Shown here piece after piece: positions 32,209-38,457 of a stretch of DNA of 39,977 nucleotides. The position numbers and the translations under genes were made by a program. The DNA is from a virus: IMG/VR virus record IMGVR_UViG_3300005536_000009, positions 1 through 39,977 of that record. One strand, written 5' to 3'. The notes under the pieces are model-generated. The model was given only the letters and a program-made list of their open reading frames with translations, searched no databases and was not told the DNA's origin. The number at the start of each line of letters is the position of its first letter. Within the stretch, counting starts at the first letter, position 1.

Positions 32209-32604
32209 CGGAGCGGCCCCGGGAATAGGTAATCTCGCACCTGCTCGTCGGTGCCGTACTTGATGATCGCCTTCGCTCATGGCGTGCGCGTCCATCGGCT
32301 CAGTGTGGTACTCAAAGTTGAACGTCCGCCATGCGATCACTTCCGCCCTGAGCAGGTCGCGCTCGCTCTGCAAAGCGGCCATCGCCCGTGCCCATTGCGT
32401 GGCCGTACTTTGTGCTTCGCGCCGCTCGCGCTCGGCGCGGCCCGCGCGGTCCCGCTCGGCAGCCAGGTCGCGTCGCAGGTCAAGCAACATATAACCAATG
32501 GCAAGAGACTTTATTCCGGGAGAGCCATCGAGTGGGCAGGCGCTCTCGAACGCCTCAAGTGCTTGCTCATCCCGGTCCACCGCGCTCCTGTCGTCAGCGG
32601 ACAC
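32205..32604 (-). pseudogene. Coiled-coil protein gene with likely single-base frameshift
   Basis: Reads from GTG 32604. The first 110 residues are a clear acidic/basic coiled coil (MLLDLRRDLAAERDRAGRAERERREAQSTATQ). At about 32270 the undisturbed frame turns to an Arg/His-rich stretch unlike real coding sequence. If one G of the GG at 32270-32271 is skipped, the frame gives SEAIIKYGTDEQVRDYLFPGPLR and ends in a TGA overlapping the next GTG, matching the overlap habit of the operon. Without a shift, the ORF runs to 32071 as one 177-residue protein. The function is unknown. Confidence 0.5.
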
Positions 32605-32869
32605 GGAACACCTCCTCGATGTGCCCGTGCCGGTAGTCCCGCAGCGGGTCGGTGACGTATTGCCCGTCCTTGGTCCTTGCGGACACGGTGTACATAAGCG
32701 TGTCGAAGTCGAACCGCTCGTGGCACTCGTCGATCATCGCCACGAATCGGACCTGCCAGTCCTCGGGCATGGACTGAAGCACCAAACGCGGGATCACCAG
32801 ATAACTCGCATACGACAGCCCGAACGCCTCGTGAATGGTCCGAGGGTCGCTAGCGGATGACGATGACAT
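32594..32869 (-). CDS. 91-residue hypothetical protein
   Basis: ATG 32869 with AAAGGAT upstream. After a Ser-rich lead it is a helical, mixed domain: HEAFGLSYASYLVIPRLVLQSMPEDWQVRFVAMIDECHERFDF, then TLMYTVSARTKDGQYVTDPLRDYRHGH. It overlaps both neighbours. I do not recognise the family; it may be a small soluble regulator. Confidence 0.66.
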   Translation of the reverse strand: MSSSSASDPRTIHEAFGLSYASYLVIPRLVLQSMPEDWQVRFVAMIDECHERFDFDTLMYTVSARTKDGQYVTDPLRDYRHGHIEEVFRVR

Positions 32870-33287
32870 GGCCGATCCTTTCCCCTCTCCACCGCTTCCA
32901 GTACAGCCCCGGCTTGGTGGGAGGAATGATCTTGCGTCCACTGACATCGTAGTAGTCCAGCACACGCGGCCCGCCCGCGCCCACGTCCAGCGTCCCGTTG
33001 ACCGTGACCATGTTCGAGGCGCATGACCACCGTGAGAACGGGCGCTTGCACTGGACGTACGCGGTCGCCACCTGCGTCGTCGGGATGTCCACGGTCATGC
33101 TCTGGCCTTCCATTCCATGCACCGGGCCGGCGAACGCGACCCGCTCGGTCGTGGTTCCCGAGACGACGTAGCACACCTTCACCGAGTCGAGGTCAATCAT
33201 CGTCGGACCTGTGTTGCTGCACGGGGTTCCTGCGATGTTCCAGGGCAGGGTGAAGCTGACGAGGGTTGCGAGAAATGCGGCCAGCAT
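32850..33287 (-). CDS. Putative exported protein
   Basis: 145 residues; GGAAGGAA precedes ATG 33287. The start is hydrophobic (LAAFLATLVSFTLPWNIAG) like a signal peptide though without a basic lead. The rest is beta-rich: MIDLDSVKVCYVVSGTTTERVAFAGP, SMTVDIPTTQVATAYVQCKR, then TVNGTLDVGAGGPRVLDYYDV, resembling an Ig- or fibronectin-like domain. It is perhaps delivered to the periplasm. It overlaps the next gene by 20 bases. Confidence 0.6.
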   Translation of the reverse strand: MLAAFLATLVSFTLPWNIAGTPCSNTGPTMIDLDSVKVCYVVSGTTTERVAFAGPVHGMEGQSMTVDIPTTQVATAYVQCKRPFSRWSCASNMVTVNGTLDVGAGGPRVLDYYDVSGRKIIPPTKPGLYWKRWRGERIGHVIVIR

Positions 33288-33326
33288 GGCGGTTCCTTCC
33301 GCTGACGACAGGCTCCCGGAGCGCTG

Positions 33327-33437
33327 TCACTTGCGCCCCCTGCCAACAACGTAAGCGATGACCGCCACCACCGCGACCACGAACACAATCAGGAAGAACG
33401 TGCCCCAGATGAAGGCGTTGAAAGCCTCACTCGCCAT
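33327..33437 (-). CDS. 36-residue single-span membrane peptide
   Basis: Begins within the end of the upstream gene (11-base overlap) and reads ASEAFNAFIWGTFFLIVFVVAVVAVIAYVVG then RGRK. One strong transmembrane helix and a basic tail predict an N-out or N-in inner-membrane peptide. Its position beside an exported protein suggests envelope action. Confidence 0.6.
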   Translation of the reverse strand: MASEAFNAFIWGTFFLIVFVVAVVAVIAYVVGRGRK

Positions 33438-33810
33438 GACTCTTAACCTCCCTGATCTCGGAGTCGGTCAGTAGGTTGATCTCGCGTTTGATGGCGGCGC
33501 GGCGGTCGTTGGCCTCGGTGATCTGCTTCAAGATCGCGGCTCCGTCCGGGCGGTGGAAGCCCTCTGGCTTGCGGGCGAGTTCTTCCAGGTCCCAGAGCTC
33601 AGCGTTCACCGCCCGCAGTTCTTTCATTGCCGGGAGCACTTTGTTGGAATATTCGTCGCTAAGTTCGCAAGCCCAAAGCGCCAGCAAATCTCCGTATTCG
33701 CGCCGAATGTGTACGAGTTTTTCGGCATCGGTGATGCGTGCCAGTTTGAGTCCCAGGATCGAGATGCGATCCGCGAGGTCGGCCACTGAGCAGGGAGCGA
33801 GCACTCTCAC
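33427..33810 (-). CDS. DUF6165-like helical protein
   Basis: 127 residues from GTG 33810 (GTGA overlap). The start VLAPCSVADLADRISILGLKLARITDAEKLVHIRREYGDL and the later VNAELWDLEELARKPEG fit a helical family, DUF6165 as I recall it, with unknown function, common in proteobacteria and phages and sometimes near sugar-related genes. The C-terminal half is charged and helical, with QITEANDRRAAIKREINLLTDSEIREVK. It is probably all-helical and oligomeric. Confidence 0.66.
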   Translation of the reverse strand: MRVLAPCSVADLADRISILGLKLARITDAEKLVHIRREYGDLLALWACELSDEYSNKVLPAMKELRAVNAELWDLEELARKPEGFHRPDGAAILKQITEANDRRAAIKREINLLTDSEIREVKSHGE

Positions 33811-33986
33811 AGCGCGCCGGCCTTGCGAGCATCCTCGGTACACAGCCGGACATTGGCGCGGTGGGTGACGAGTTCCCGCTTGAGCCGTGCGAGTTCCTTG
33901 GCGTGGTACTGGGCCGAGATTTCAGCGTCGTGTAGGAACCGGAGCGCGGTGGACAGGCCCGCCTTGGCCTTCTGGCGGCGGTTCAC
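33807..33986 (-). CDS. 59-residue basic helical protein
   Basis: GTG 33986 is chosen because it overlaps the upstream stop by GTGA; a longer frame from 34097 would overlap the upstream gene by over 100 bases. The product is a long basic helix: NRRQKAKAGLSTALRFLHDAEISAQYHAKELARLKRELVTHRANV, with a DARKAGAL end. It may bind nucleic acid or form a coiled coil. Function unknown. Confidence 0.62.
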   Translation of the reverse strand: MNRRQKAKAGLSTALRFLHDAEISAQYHAKELARLKRELVTHRANVRLCTEDARKAGAL

Positions 33987-34258
33987 AGCGGCCTCGAATA
34001 ACTCTCTGCCACCGTTTCGTAGAGAGTCTTTTGGGGAGAAACGCGCACGTTGCACTTCGGGCAATAGCTCACCCATGCCGTCGATTCGGCCGTGCAAATC
34101 GCCGTTTCGTCAGTGGTAACTGGCGGAACGGAGCGGAGATATTGGCTCCTGACAGGGCTACCGCAGGTGACATGCTCCGATCCCGCTGTCTCCGTGTCGC
34201 TGTGGACGAACATCCCCGACCAGAATGGTCCGCCGCGCGGCTTTGTAGTGGCGGTCAC
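33983..34258 (-). CDS. 91-residue hypothetical protein with paired cysteines
   Basis: GTG 34258 overlaps the upstream stop by GTGA. The product is Thr/Ser-rich with conserved-looking SGMFVHSDTETAG and CGSPVRSQ, then two Cys pairs separated by spacing suited to zinc (CTAESTAWVSYCPKCNVRVS). It may be a small zinc-stabilised protein. No enzyme motif. Confidence 0.6.
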   Translation of the reverse strand: MTATTKPRGGPFWSGMFVHSDTETAGSEHVTCGSPVRSQYLRSVPPVTTDETAICTAESTAWVSYCPKCNVRVSPQKTLYETVAESYSRPL

Positions 34259-34401
34259 AGCGCACGCTCCATGTCGTCAGCACGGTCGAGAGCACGCTGG
34301 GCGGCCACGCGGTCACACTCGGCGCACGGGCCATCACAGTACAGCCCGTCGTAGGTCACGGTGCACTTCGGCTCGTACTCGTACACCTTCACGTCTTTCA
34401 C
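34255..34401 (-). CDS. 48-residue cysteine-rich protein
   Basis: GTG 34401 follows AAGGGAGGC by 5 bases. The sequence has four Cys in KCTVTYDGLYCDGPCAECDRV, a clear zinc-binding layout, followed by an acidic helix. This is one of several micro-proteins with Cys clusters in this operon. Function unknown. Confidence 0.62.
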   Translation of the reverse strand: MKDVKVYEYEPKCTVTYDGLYCDGPCAECDRVAAQRALDRADDMERAL

Positions 34402-34419
34402 AGGATGCCTCCCTTCGGA

Positions 34420-34968
34420 TTACTGCGAGTTCTTACGCGGCCTCCCGGGCTTGCGCTTCTCGGGCTTCTCCGCCGCCAGCACTCCGGCGTTCGTCACGAT
34501 TGCTGTCACGGGTTTGCGTCGCCTGCGCTTCGTGGTCACGGCTTCCAAGTCCGCCACGAGTTCTCGCTGGATCGCTCCGAGCACGATGGCCCGGACCCGC
34601 TTCTCCTCCTCCTCGGTCAACAACACGTCGCGCCCTTTCCACGACGCCATGCGGTCTGCGACGACGAGCGCGAATACGGGGTTGGCGCTCCGGGCCGGCT
34701 CTGCCACCACGGAAGGACTGGGCATGGCAACAGGGGCCGGCGCCGGAGCGGACTGCGGAATGAGCGGGCTCGGCGGCAGGTTCACGCGCGGGTCGTGCTG
34801 GTCGAGCTCAGGGTCCAGCCACTCGGCGGGCACGTCGGGGTCGTAGGCCGGGAAAGCTGGAGCCGGAGCGGAACCGCGCTCGAACCCCTGGATCACGGTC
34901 GGGTCCGGCAACGGGTCGCGGCCCTGCATCTCGCGGATTTTATCGAGGTCTTGGATCAGGTTGCTCAC
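34420..34968 (-). CDS. AT-hook-tailed hypothetical protein
   Basis: 182 residues from GTG 34968 (GTGA overlap). It has a helical start (NLIQDLDKIREMQGRDPLPDP), a Pro/Ala-rich linker at about 35-90, a helical domain (FALVVADRMASWKGRDVLLTEEEEKRVRAIVLGAIQRELVADLEAV), and a strongly basic tail with KRKPGRPRKN, an AT-hook core (GRP flanked by basic residues) that binds the minor groove of AT-rich DNA. It sits between the RecB-like nuclease and micro-proteins, so it may handle DNA in recombination or replication. Confidence 0.66.
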   Translation of the reverse strand: MSNLIQDLDKIREMQGRDPLPDPTVIQGFERGSAPAPAFPAYDPDVPAEWLDPELDQHDPRVNLPPSPLIPQSAPAPAPVAMPSPSVVAEPARSANPVFALVVADRMASWKGRDVLLTEEEEKRVRAIVLGAIQRELVADLEAVTTKRRRRKPVTAIVTNAGVLAAEKPEKRKPGRPRKNSQ

Positions 34969-35861
34969 GCGGTAGTCCTTTCGGTGATGCTGGTAACGCT
35001 GGAGTGTCTCGGGTCCAAAAACAGGTGCCACAGGGTTAGTGCGGCTTTGAAGCCCATGAGCAGTTCGTCGAGTGACAGCACCCGCCCATCGTACAGGTGC
35101 CCGAGTTCATGCGGCACGACTTCCAGCGATCCGCCGGCGGTCTTCGGGATATGCACCAGCCGGCCCGGGACCACGATTGCCCACCTATTCGCAGCCCGCA
35201 GGTACGCCGCCATCTGCATGTGGTGGGTGTCGTAGATTCCAGTCGAGGACTTCCAGTCGTCCAGCAGGAGCGAGCCAGCGGGGGCGTCGGGGCAGCCGGG
35301 TAGGGCTTCGGAGAGCAGGTCAATCGTGCCGGCGTAGCCCCACTCCGGGTCCCACACGGGCTGCTCGACGCGGACGGGCTTGCGCTTGGCACCGACCCAC
35401 CATGCCCGCCAGGACGAGAAACCAATCGCAGCGGGGGAGGACAGGCTGGGTTCGGGGCCGACCGGCAGCCCAAGTTCGCGGTGCAGGTGCCACTGGATAC
35501 GGCCGTGAATCTCGGAGCCGATGTCTCCGGCCTTGGCAAGTAAGCGCTGGTGAGCGCGGGTTTTTCCAAGCCTGGCTTCGGTGGCAGAAAGGAAATCCCC
35601 CCGATCTGGGCCCATGTCCGGAACGCGGATGGCACGGGAATACCCGTCCCACACATCGCCGGCAGCCTCCAGCACGGCGGCGCGCTCCGAGTTGGCGGAC
35701 CACTTGATGAGTCCTTCGGTGCCGAGCCCGGCGCACTTCAAGGCGGACGTGACGCGGCAGAACTCGCCCTCAGGGGTGTCGTAGAGCTGCACTCCGTCGC
35801 GGTTCCGAATCTTGATGCTGCCGGGCTCGGGCCAGGCGGTGCCGAACAGATCCGCAATCAT
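34965..35861 (-). CDS. PD-(D/E)xK nuclease of RecB/Cas4 type
   Basis: 298 residues from ATG 35861 (ATGA overlap). An opening with RVTSALKCAGLGTEGLIKWSANSERAAVLE is followed by IGSEIHGRIQWHL, then the catalytic set: Asp181 in AGTIDLLSE, Asp201/Asp202-Trp-Lys204 in LLLDDWKSS, and QMAAY at 216-220. These match PDDEXK_1-type exonucleases that act in phage recombination. No Cys cluster like that of Cas4 is seen. With the downstream AT-hook protein and upstream zinc protein it may form a small DNA-handling group. Confidence 0.8.
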   Translation of the reverse strand: MIADLFGTAWPEPGSIKIRNRDGVQLYDTPEGEFCRVTSALKCAGLGTEGLIKWSANSERAAVLEAAGDVWDGYSRAIRVPDMGPDRGDFLSATEARLGKTRAHQRLLAKAGDIGSEIHGRIQWHLHRELGLPVGPEPSLSSPAAIGFSSWRAWWVGAKRKPVRVEQPVWDPEWGYAGTIDLLSEALPGCPDAPAGSLLLDDWKSSTGIYDTHHMQMAAYLRAANRWAIVVPGRLVHIPKTAGGSLEVVPHELGHLYDGRVLSLDELLMGFKAALTLWHLFLDPRHSSVTSITERTTA

Positions 35862-36196
35862 GCGACGTACTCCTTCCACGCCTCGTAGAGTTCCAAAGCG
35901 AGCTGGCGGGAGCCCATCGGGTCCGAGGTCCCCTGAAAAACCCGGCTGGCGAAGTCGAGACAGGCGAGCAACAACAACGTGCGCTCCGATGCGCCAGACG
36001 CCCGTGGCTGGCCTTGCGGGGCCGGGGTAGTGTTCTGAGTCGTTTGGGGCGCGGCGGGCTTGGCGGGCCGTTCACGGCAGCCAGGGAACGAGCACGCCCA
36101 GAACTCCCCATAAGCCTTGCCCGTGGTCTTGGAGACGCCAGCGGGCACAAGTTTCCAAGGTAGGTTGTGGACGGTGCAGACGCCGGGAGCCGTCAT
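35858..36196 (-). CDS. Zinc-ribbon hypothetical protein next to the nuclease
   Basis: 112 residues from ATG 36196. N-terminal metal site: CTVHNLPWK...FWACSFPGC, like the topoisomerase- or DNA-binding-type ribbon. A Pro/Gln-rich linker follows, then a C-terminal helical part (TLLLLACLDFASRVFQGTSDPMGSRQLALELYEAWKEYVA). It overlaps the nuclease start by ATGA, so the two proteins are made together and may interact. Confidence 0.62.
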   Translation of the reverse strand: MTAPGVCTVHNLPWKLVPAGVSKTTGKAYGEFWACSFPGCRERPAKPAAPQTTQNTTPAPQGQPRASGASERTLLLLACLDFASRVFQGTSDPMGSRQLALELYEAWKEYVA

Positions 36197-36411
36197 ATCC
36201 CACCTCGGGGAACGTATCCGTAACTGTTGCACTCCGAGCATCCGAAAGTGCTGGTGCCCATTTCGGAGTACGTCTCGCCTGGAGCACCGATGCCGGTGCC
36301 GTGGCATTTGGGACAGACAACACACCCAGCCGGGATATTCTTAAGGGGCTGCGGATCGGCGGGCACGAACACGTCCCGGTAGAGCTTCTCAGCCCAATCT
36401 TGGCGCTTCAT
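36193..36411 (-). CDS. DnaJ-type zinc-finger micro-protein
   Basis: 72 residues. After a short helical start, CVVCPKCHGTGIG and CSECNSYGYV resemble two CxxCxGxG-like repeats of the DnaJ zinc domain. In phages such proteins are small adaptor-like products without a J-domain. Overlap with both neighbours is by ATGA. Role unknown. Confidence 0.62.
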   Translation of the reverse strand: MKRQDWAEKLYRDVFVPADPQPLKNIPAGCVVCPKCHGTGIGAPGETYSEMGTSTFGCSECNSYGYVPRGGI

Positions 36412-36638
36412 GCTTCACCCCCAAGGTTCGCAGCGATGTCTGCCTCACACTCGGCGCACGTCATCTTGCCGAGCAAGCCGGAGGGCGCGACCCAGCCTGG
36501 AGCCTCGCAGGCGTAGCACACGCCCCACGATTTGCCGGGTACAAGATCATAGTAGGCGCGCAGGGGTTCGTAGTCGCCAGCACGGAACCGAGCCAGCGCA
36601 GCCTCGAAAGCAGGTGAAACAGCCGACAGGTCACTCAT
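36408..36638 (-). CDS. 76-residue zinc-binding hypothetical protein
   Basis: ATG 36638 (ATGA overlap). A helical start (PAFEAALARFRAGDYEPLRAYYDL) is followed by CYACEAPGWVAPSGLLGKMTCAECEADI, two CxxC pairs fit for one zinc. It is likely a small fold, perhaps protein- or nucleic-acid-binding. No known family named. Confidence 0.6.
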   Translation of the reverse strand: MSDLSAVSPAFEAALARFRAGDYEPLRAYYDLVPGKSWGVCYACEAPGWVAPSGLLGKMTCAECEADIAANLGGEA

Positions 36639-36901
36639 GGCGCAATCCTCCGTTCCAGCAACACAACACACTCATGTGCAGCGACTTCGACGACAGCCGG
36701 TTTGACGCGATACGCTTTTGCCATGCGCTCGATGAGGTCCAGGCCGGGCATCACGGCGCCGCGTTCACAGTGGTGCAGGTGCGAGACGGAGCACTCCAGC
36801 GCGATTGCCCGCTCCACCGCTGTCGGCAATCCGGCTTGGATGCCCAACTGAGCGAGTGGGCCAGCGTTGCGGCGGGGTCTCAGTCTGCGCTTGCGAGACA
36901 T
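36635..36901 (-). CDS. XRE-type helix-turn-helix regulator
   Basis: 88 residues from ATG 36901, which has GAGGA upstream; ATG 36919 is in frame but lacks a site. A basic start (SRKRRLRPRRNAG) leads to a helix-turn-helix: LAQLGIQAG...AIALECSVSHLHHCERGAVMPGLDLIERMAKAYRVKPAVV, the XRE/Cro pattern. It is transcribed from the promoter at 36927-36955 and perhaps also by read-through. The shared 8-base site beside the two leftward promoters is a plausible target, so it may control its own operon. Confidence 0.7.
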   Translation of the reverse strand: MSRKRRLRPRRNAGPLAQLGIQAGLPTAVERAIALECSVSHLHHCERGAVMPGLDLIERMAKAYRVKPAVVEVAAHECVVLLERRIAP

Positions 36902-36926
36902 TTTCGTGGCGGTCCTCATGTGCGAG

Positions 36927-36955
36927 ACACTAGGCTATCAGTTTGGCGAAGTCAA
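36927..36955 (-). promoter_or_regulatory. Leftward promoter before the XRE-type gene
   Basis: On the minus strand, TTGACT (36950-36955), 17 bases, then TAGTGT (36927-36932) reads toward the regulator. Two GATAGCC copies lie in direct orientation, 24 bases apart (36933-36939 and 36957-36963). The -35 region shares GCCATTGAC with the main leftward promoter at 39.6 kb. It sits within the 3' end of the preceding gene. Confidence 0.5.
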
Positions 36956-36958
36956 TGG

Positions 36959-37123
36959 CTATCTCAGCGGGAACTGGTCGGCGACATCGGCGTAGAGCTC
37001 GGTCCAGCGAATGAGCGCGCAGTCCAAGTGAGCCTCGCCCGGAGGCAGGCGGAACGGCTCCGCGCTGGTTTCGACGGATAGGTCAGTGATCGGGCGGTCG
37101 CACAGCCAGCAGATGGCTGTCAT
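36959..37123 (-). CDS. 54-residue hypothetical protein with Cys pairs
   Basis: ATG 37123 overlaps the previous stop. The product has [12 protein letters not shown] and, further on, AHLDCALIRW, a CxxC...HxxC arrangement for zinc, with an acidic helix at the end. The stop lies inside the promoter region of the XRE gene. Function unknown. Confidence 0.62.
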   Translation of the reverse strand: MTAICWLCDRPITDLSVETSAEPFRLPPGEAHLDCALIRWTELYADVADQFPLR

Positions 37124-37317
37124 GGTCTCCAGCCCTCCCGGTTGTCTTTCGGCTTGCGATGTTCGTCAATGTATTCTGCGAAGCTGCCAATAGCTAAGAG
37201 CAGCAGCGGTACCACGGCGACCACGACGAAGATTAGGGCGTGGTGCGCATCCATCCATGCTCCGAAGCTCCACAGAGAGCGTTCGAGCCAGGTTTCTAAG
37301 CGATCTGCCCAGTTCAT
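37120..37317 (-). CDS. 65-residue membrane protein
   Basis: ATG 37317 (ATGA overlap). Residues about 26-47 ([20 protein letters not shown]) form one strong transmembrane helix between a Trp-rich amphipathic lead ([20 protein letters not shown]) and a charged tail ([12 protein letters not shown]). It is probably an inner-membrane protein; function unknown. Confidence 0.64.
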   Translation of the reverse strand: MNWADRLETWLERSLWSFGAWMDAHHALIFVVVAVVPLLLLAIGSFAEYIDEHRKPKDNREGWRP

Positions 37318-37526
37318 GGGTTCCAGTCTTCCGGGGCGAGGGTCATCGTCGGCCACCGAAGGCCCTCGTTATTTCTCCGCGCCCACTCCATCTGCCGGAT
37401 GCATTCGTCGGATACCTTGCCCCAATCGGCCCACGAGAATGGAGAAGTTCCGGGCAGACCGGATTGAATGCTCGCAAGCCAGACTTGTTCAAGCCGATGA
37501 GCAAGTTGTTCGCGCAGGTCAGGCAT
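37314..37526 (-). CDS. 70-residue hypothetical protein
   Basis: ATG 37526 inside the end of the upstream gene (8-base overlap). It has [22 protein letters not shown], a Trp-rich middle ([24 protein letters not shown]) and ends LAPEDWNP. This pattern is typical of short phage proteins of unknown role. No metal or membrane motif. Confidence 0.62.
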   Translation of the reverse strand: MPDLREQLAHRLEQVWLASIQSGLPGTSPFSWADWGKVSDECIRQMEWARRNNEGLRWPTMTLAPEDWNP

Positions 37527-37698
37527 GTGGCACCTTCGTATGCGGCCGTAGGACAGTTTGGACATGGGCGGGCAGGCGCCGGCGGGCACGTTCGGCCCGG
37601 TAGGACCAGCGGGCACGGTAGGGCGAGTCCCAAGCGGCCAGCTCGCGGGAACTGGCGCGGGCGTATTGGAACGCGAGGCTACGCAGGTTGCGGCTCAT
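37519..37698 (-). CDS. 59-residue basic protein, copy A of a duplicated gene
   Basis: ATG 37698 (ATGA overlap with the DUF7666-like gene). It reads [30 protein letters not shown] and then continues [15 protein letters not shown] to a longer end. The first 30 residues recur almost unchanged in the gene at 38330-38455. It is highly basic and aromatic, perhaps DNA- or RNA-binding; the role is unknown. Confidence 0.64.
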   Translation of the reverse strand: MSRNLRSLAFQYARASSRELAAWDSPYRARWSYRAERARRRLPAHVQTVLRPHTKVPHA

Positions 37699-37700
37699 GG
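37603..37700. repeat. 98-base direct repeat, copy A
   Basis: These 98 bases match 38360-38457 with 5 differences by my count. They cover the 5' coding part of the basic gene and its ATG. The repeat ends at GGACCAGCGGG on the left, beyond which the two copies are unrelated. Confidence 0.85.
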
Positions 37701-38333
37701 TTGGACCTCGCTGGCGTCGAGCAGTTCGGTGAGAAGTCGCTCCAATTCGGCGTCGAACTCATCCCAGGCGGCATCCCTGGCGGCAGCCCAGGTGGCATCC
37801 CTGGCGGCAGCCCAGGCGGCAGCCCAGGCGGCATCCCTGGCGGCAGCCCAGGTGGCAGCCTCGGCGGCAGCCCAGGCGGCAGCCCAGGCGGCATCCAACG
37901 TCGCCTCGTCAATCTCGCCGTTGAGCCATGCTAGCTTTGCGGCGACGGCCGCACGGCTGCGCGGGTCCACGGTGCGGCCCGCAGCGTCCTCGCGATCTAG
38001 CGCCTTCGTAGCGCACCAGCACGCGAACCGATGCAGCGTGTTGGTCGCGTCCACATAGTCCGTGAGCATCAGGCAGTCGGACGCAGCGTGCTTGTCGGTG
38101 TTGTGCGGCACCACGGTACCCGAGAGTTGCCGCCGCGCGACGAACGGACCGGGCGCGTAGCCGAGAGCGTCGCGCAGCCGCACGGAGCCGTGGTAGCCGG
38201 ATTCGCATGGAATGACTTCGCCCGCATGGTGGAGCGCGTCGCCGGCCTTCGGGAGTGGACGGCCGTCGCGGAGTTTGTCGGCCGCGAAGTGCCAGACGGT
38301 GGTCGTGGCGGGTGCGGCCTCGGTCGTGGTCAT
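37695..38333 (-). CDS. DUF7666-like protein with C-terminal Ala/Trp repeats
   Basis: 212 residues from ATG 38333 (ATGA overlap). The N-terminal 110 residues ([64 protein letters not shown]) fit the domain I know as DUF7666, common in phages and of unknown role. The C-terminal part is a run of helical repeats rich in Ala and Trp (AAWAAARDA units) ending in a coiled tail, [16 protein letters not shown]. The last bases belong to the duplicated segment. It may be a scaffold-like or anti-host protein. Confidence 0.68.
   Translation of the reverse strand: MTTTEAAPATTTVWHFAADKLRDGRPLPKAGDALHHAGEVIPCESGYHGSVRLRDALGYAPGPFVARRQLSGTVVPHNTDKHAASDCLMLTDYVDATNTLHRFACWCATKALDREDAAGRTVDPRSRAAVAAKLAWLNGEIDEATLDAAWAAAWAAAEAATWAAARDAAWAAAWAAARDATWAAARDAAWDEFDAELERLLTELLDASEVQP
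37763..37896. repeat. Coding tandem repeats (Ala/Trp repeats)
   Basis: Imperfect units of 12 to 24 bases built from GGCGGCAGCCCAGGC and GGCATCCCT variants, read on the minus strand as Ala-Ala-Trp and Arg-Asp-Ala runs. Copy number could change by slippage. They are coding, not CRISPR. Confidence 0.75.
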
Positions 38334-38370
38334 TTCGTGGCGTCCTTTCCAGTCAGGGCGGACCAGCGGG
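38330..38370. repeat. 41-base exact repeat, copy 1
   Basis: Identical to 39072-39112. It encodes, leftward, the C-terminal residues [12 protein letters not shown] of one gene, an AAAGGAC ribosome site and the ATG of the next gene (the DUF7666-like gene here). It acts as a shared joint between different genes. Confidence 0.9.
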
Positions 38371-38455
38371 CACGGTAGGGCGAGTCCCAAGCGGCCAACT
38401 CGCGGGACGACGCGCGGGCGTATTGGAACGCGAGGCTACGCAGGTTGCGGCTCAT
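38330..38455 (-). CDS. 41-residue basic protein, chimeric copy B
   Basis: ATG 38455 (ATGA overlap). The first 31 residues equal those of the gene at 37519-37698 with few silent changes, but after ARW the frame ends [10 protein letters not shown], which is the end of the unrelated gene at 39072-39461. The switch falls inside CCCGCTGGTCC, present in both parents. The gene is intact and still overlaps its downstream neighbour by ATGA. Confidence 0.66.
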   Translation of the reverse strand: MSRNLRSLAFQYARASSRELAAWDSPYRARWSALTGKDATK

Positions 38456-38457
38456 GG
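38360..38457. repeat. 98-base direct repeat, copy B
   Basis: Second copy of the 37603-37700 repeat, same orientation, offset by 757 bases. It overlaps the 41-base repeat by 11 bases, which is the microhomology where the two parents join. Confidence 0.85.

Noticed and set aside
37763-37896. Intergenic satellite repeat
   Set aside because: The repeats are inside the DUF7666-like gene and keep the frame as Ala/Trp units.
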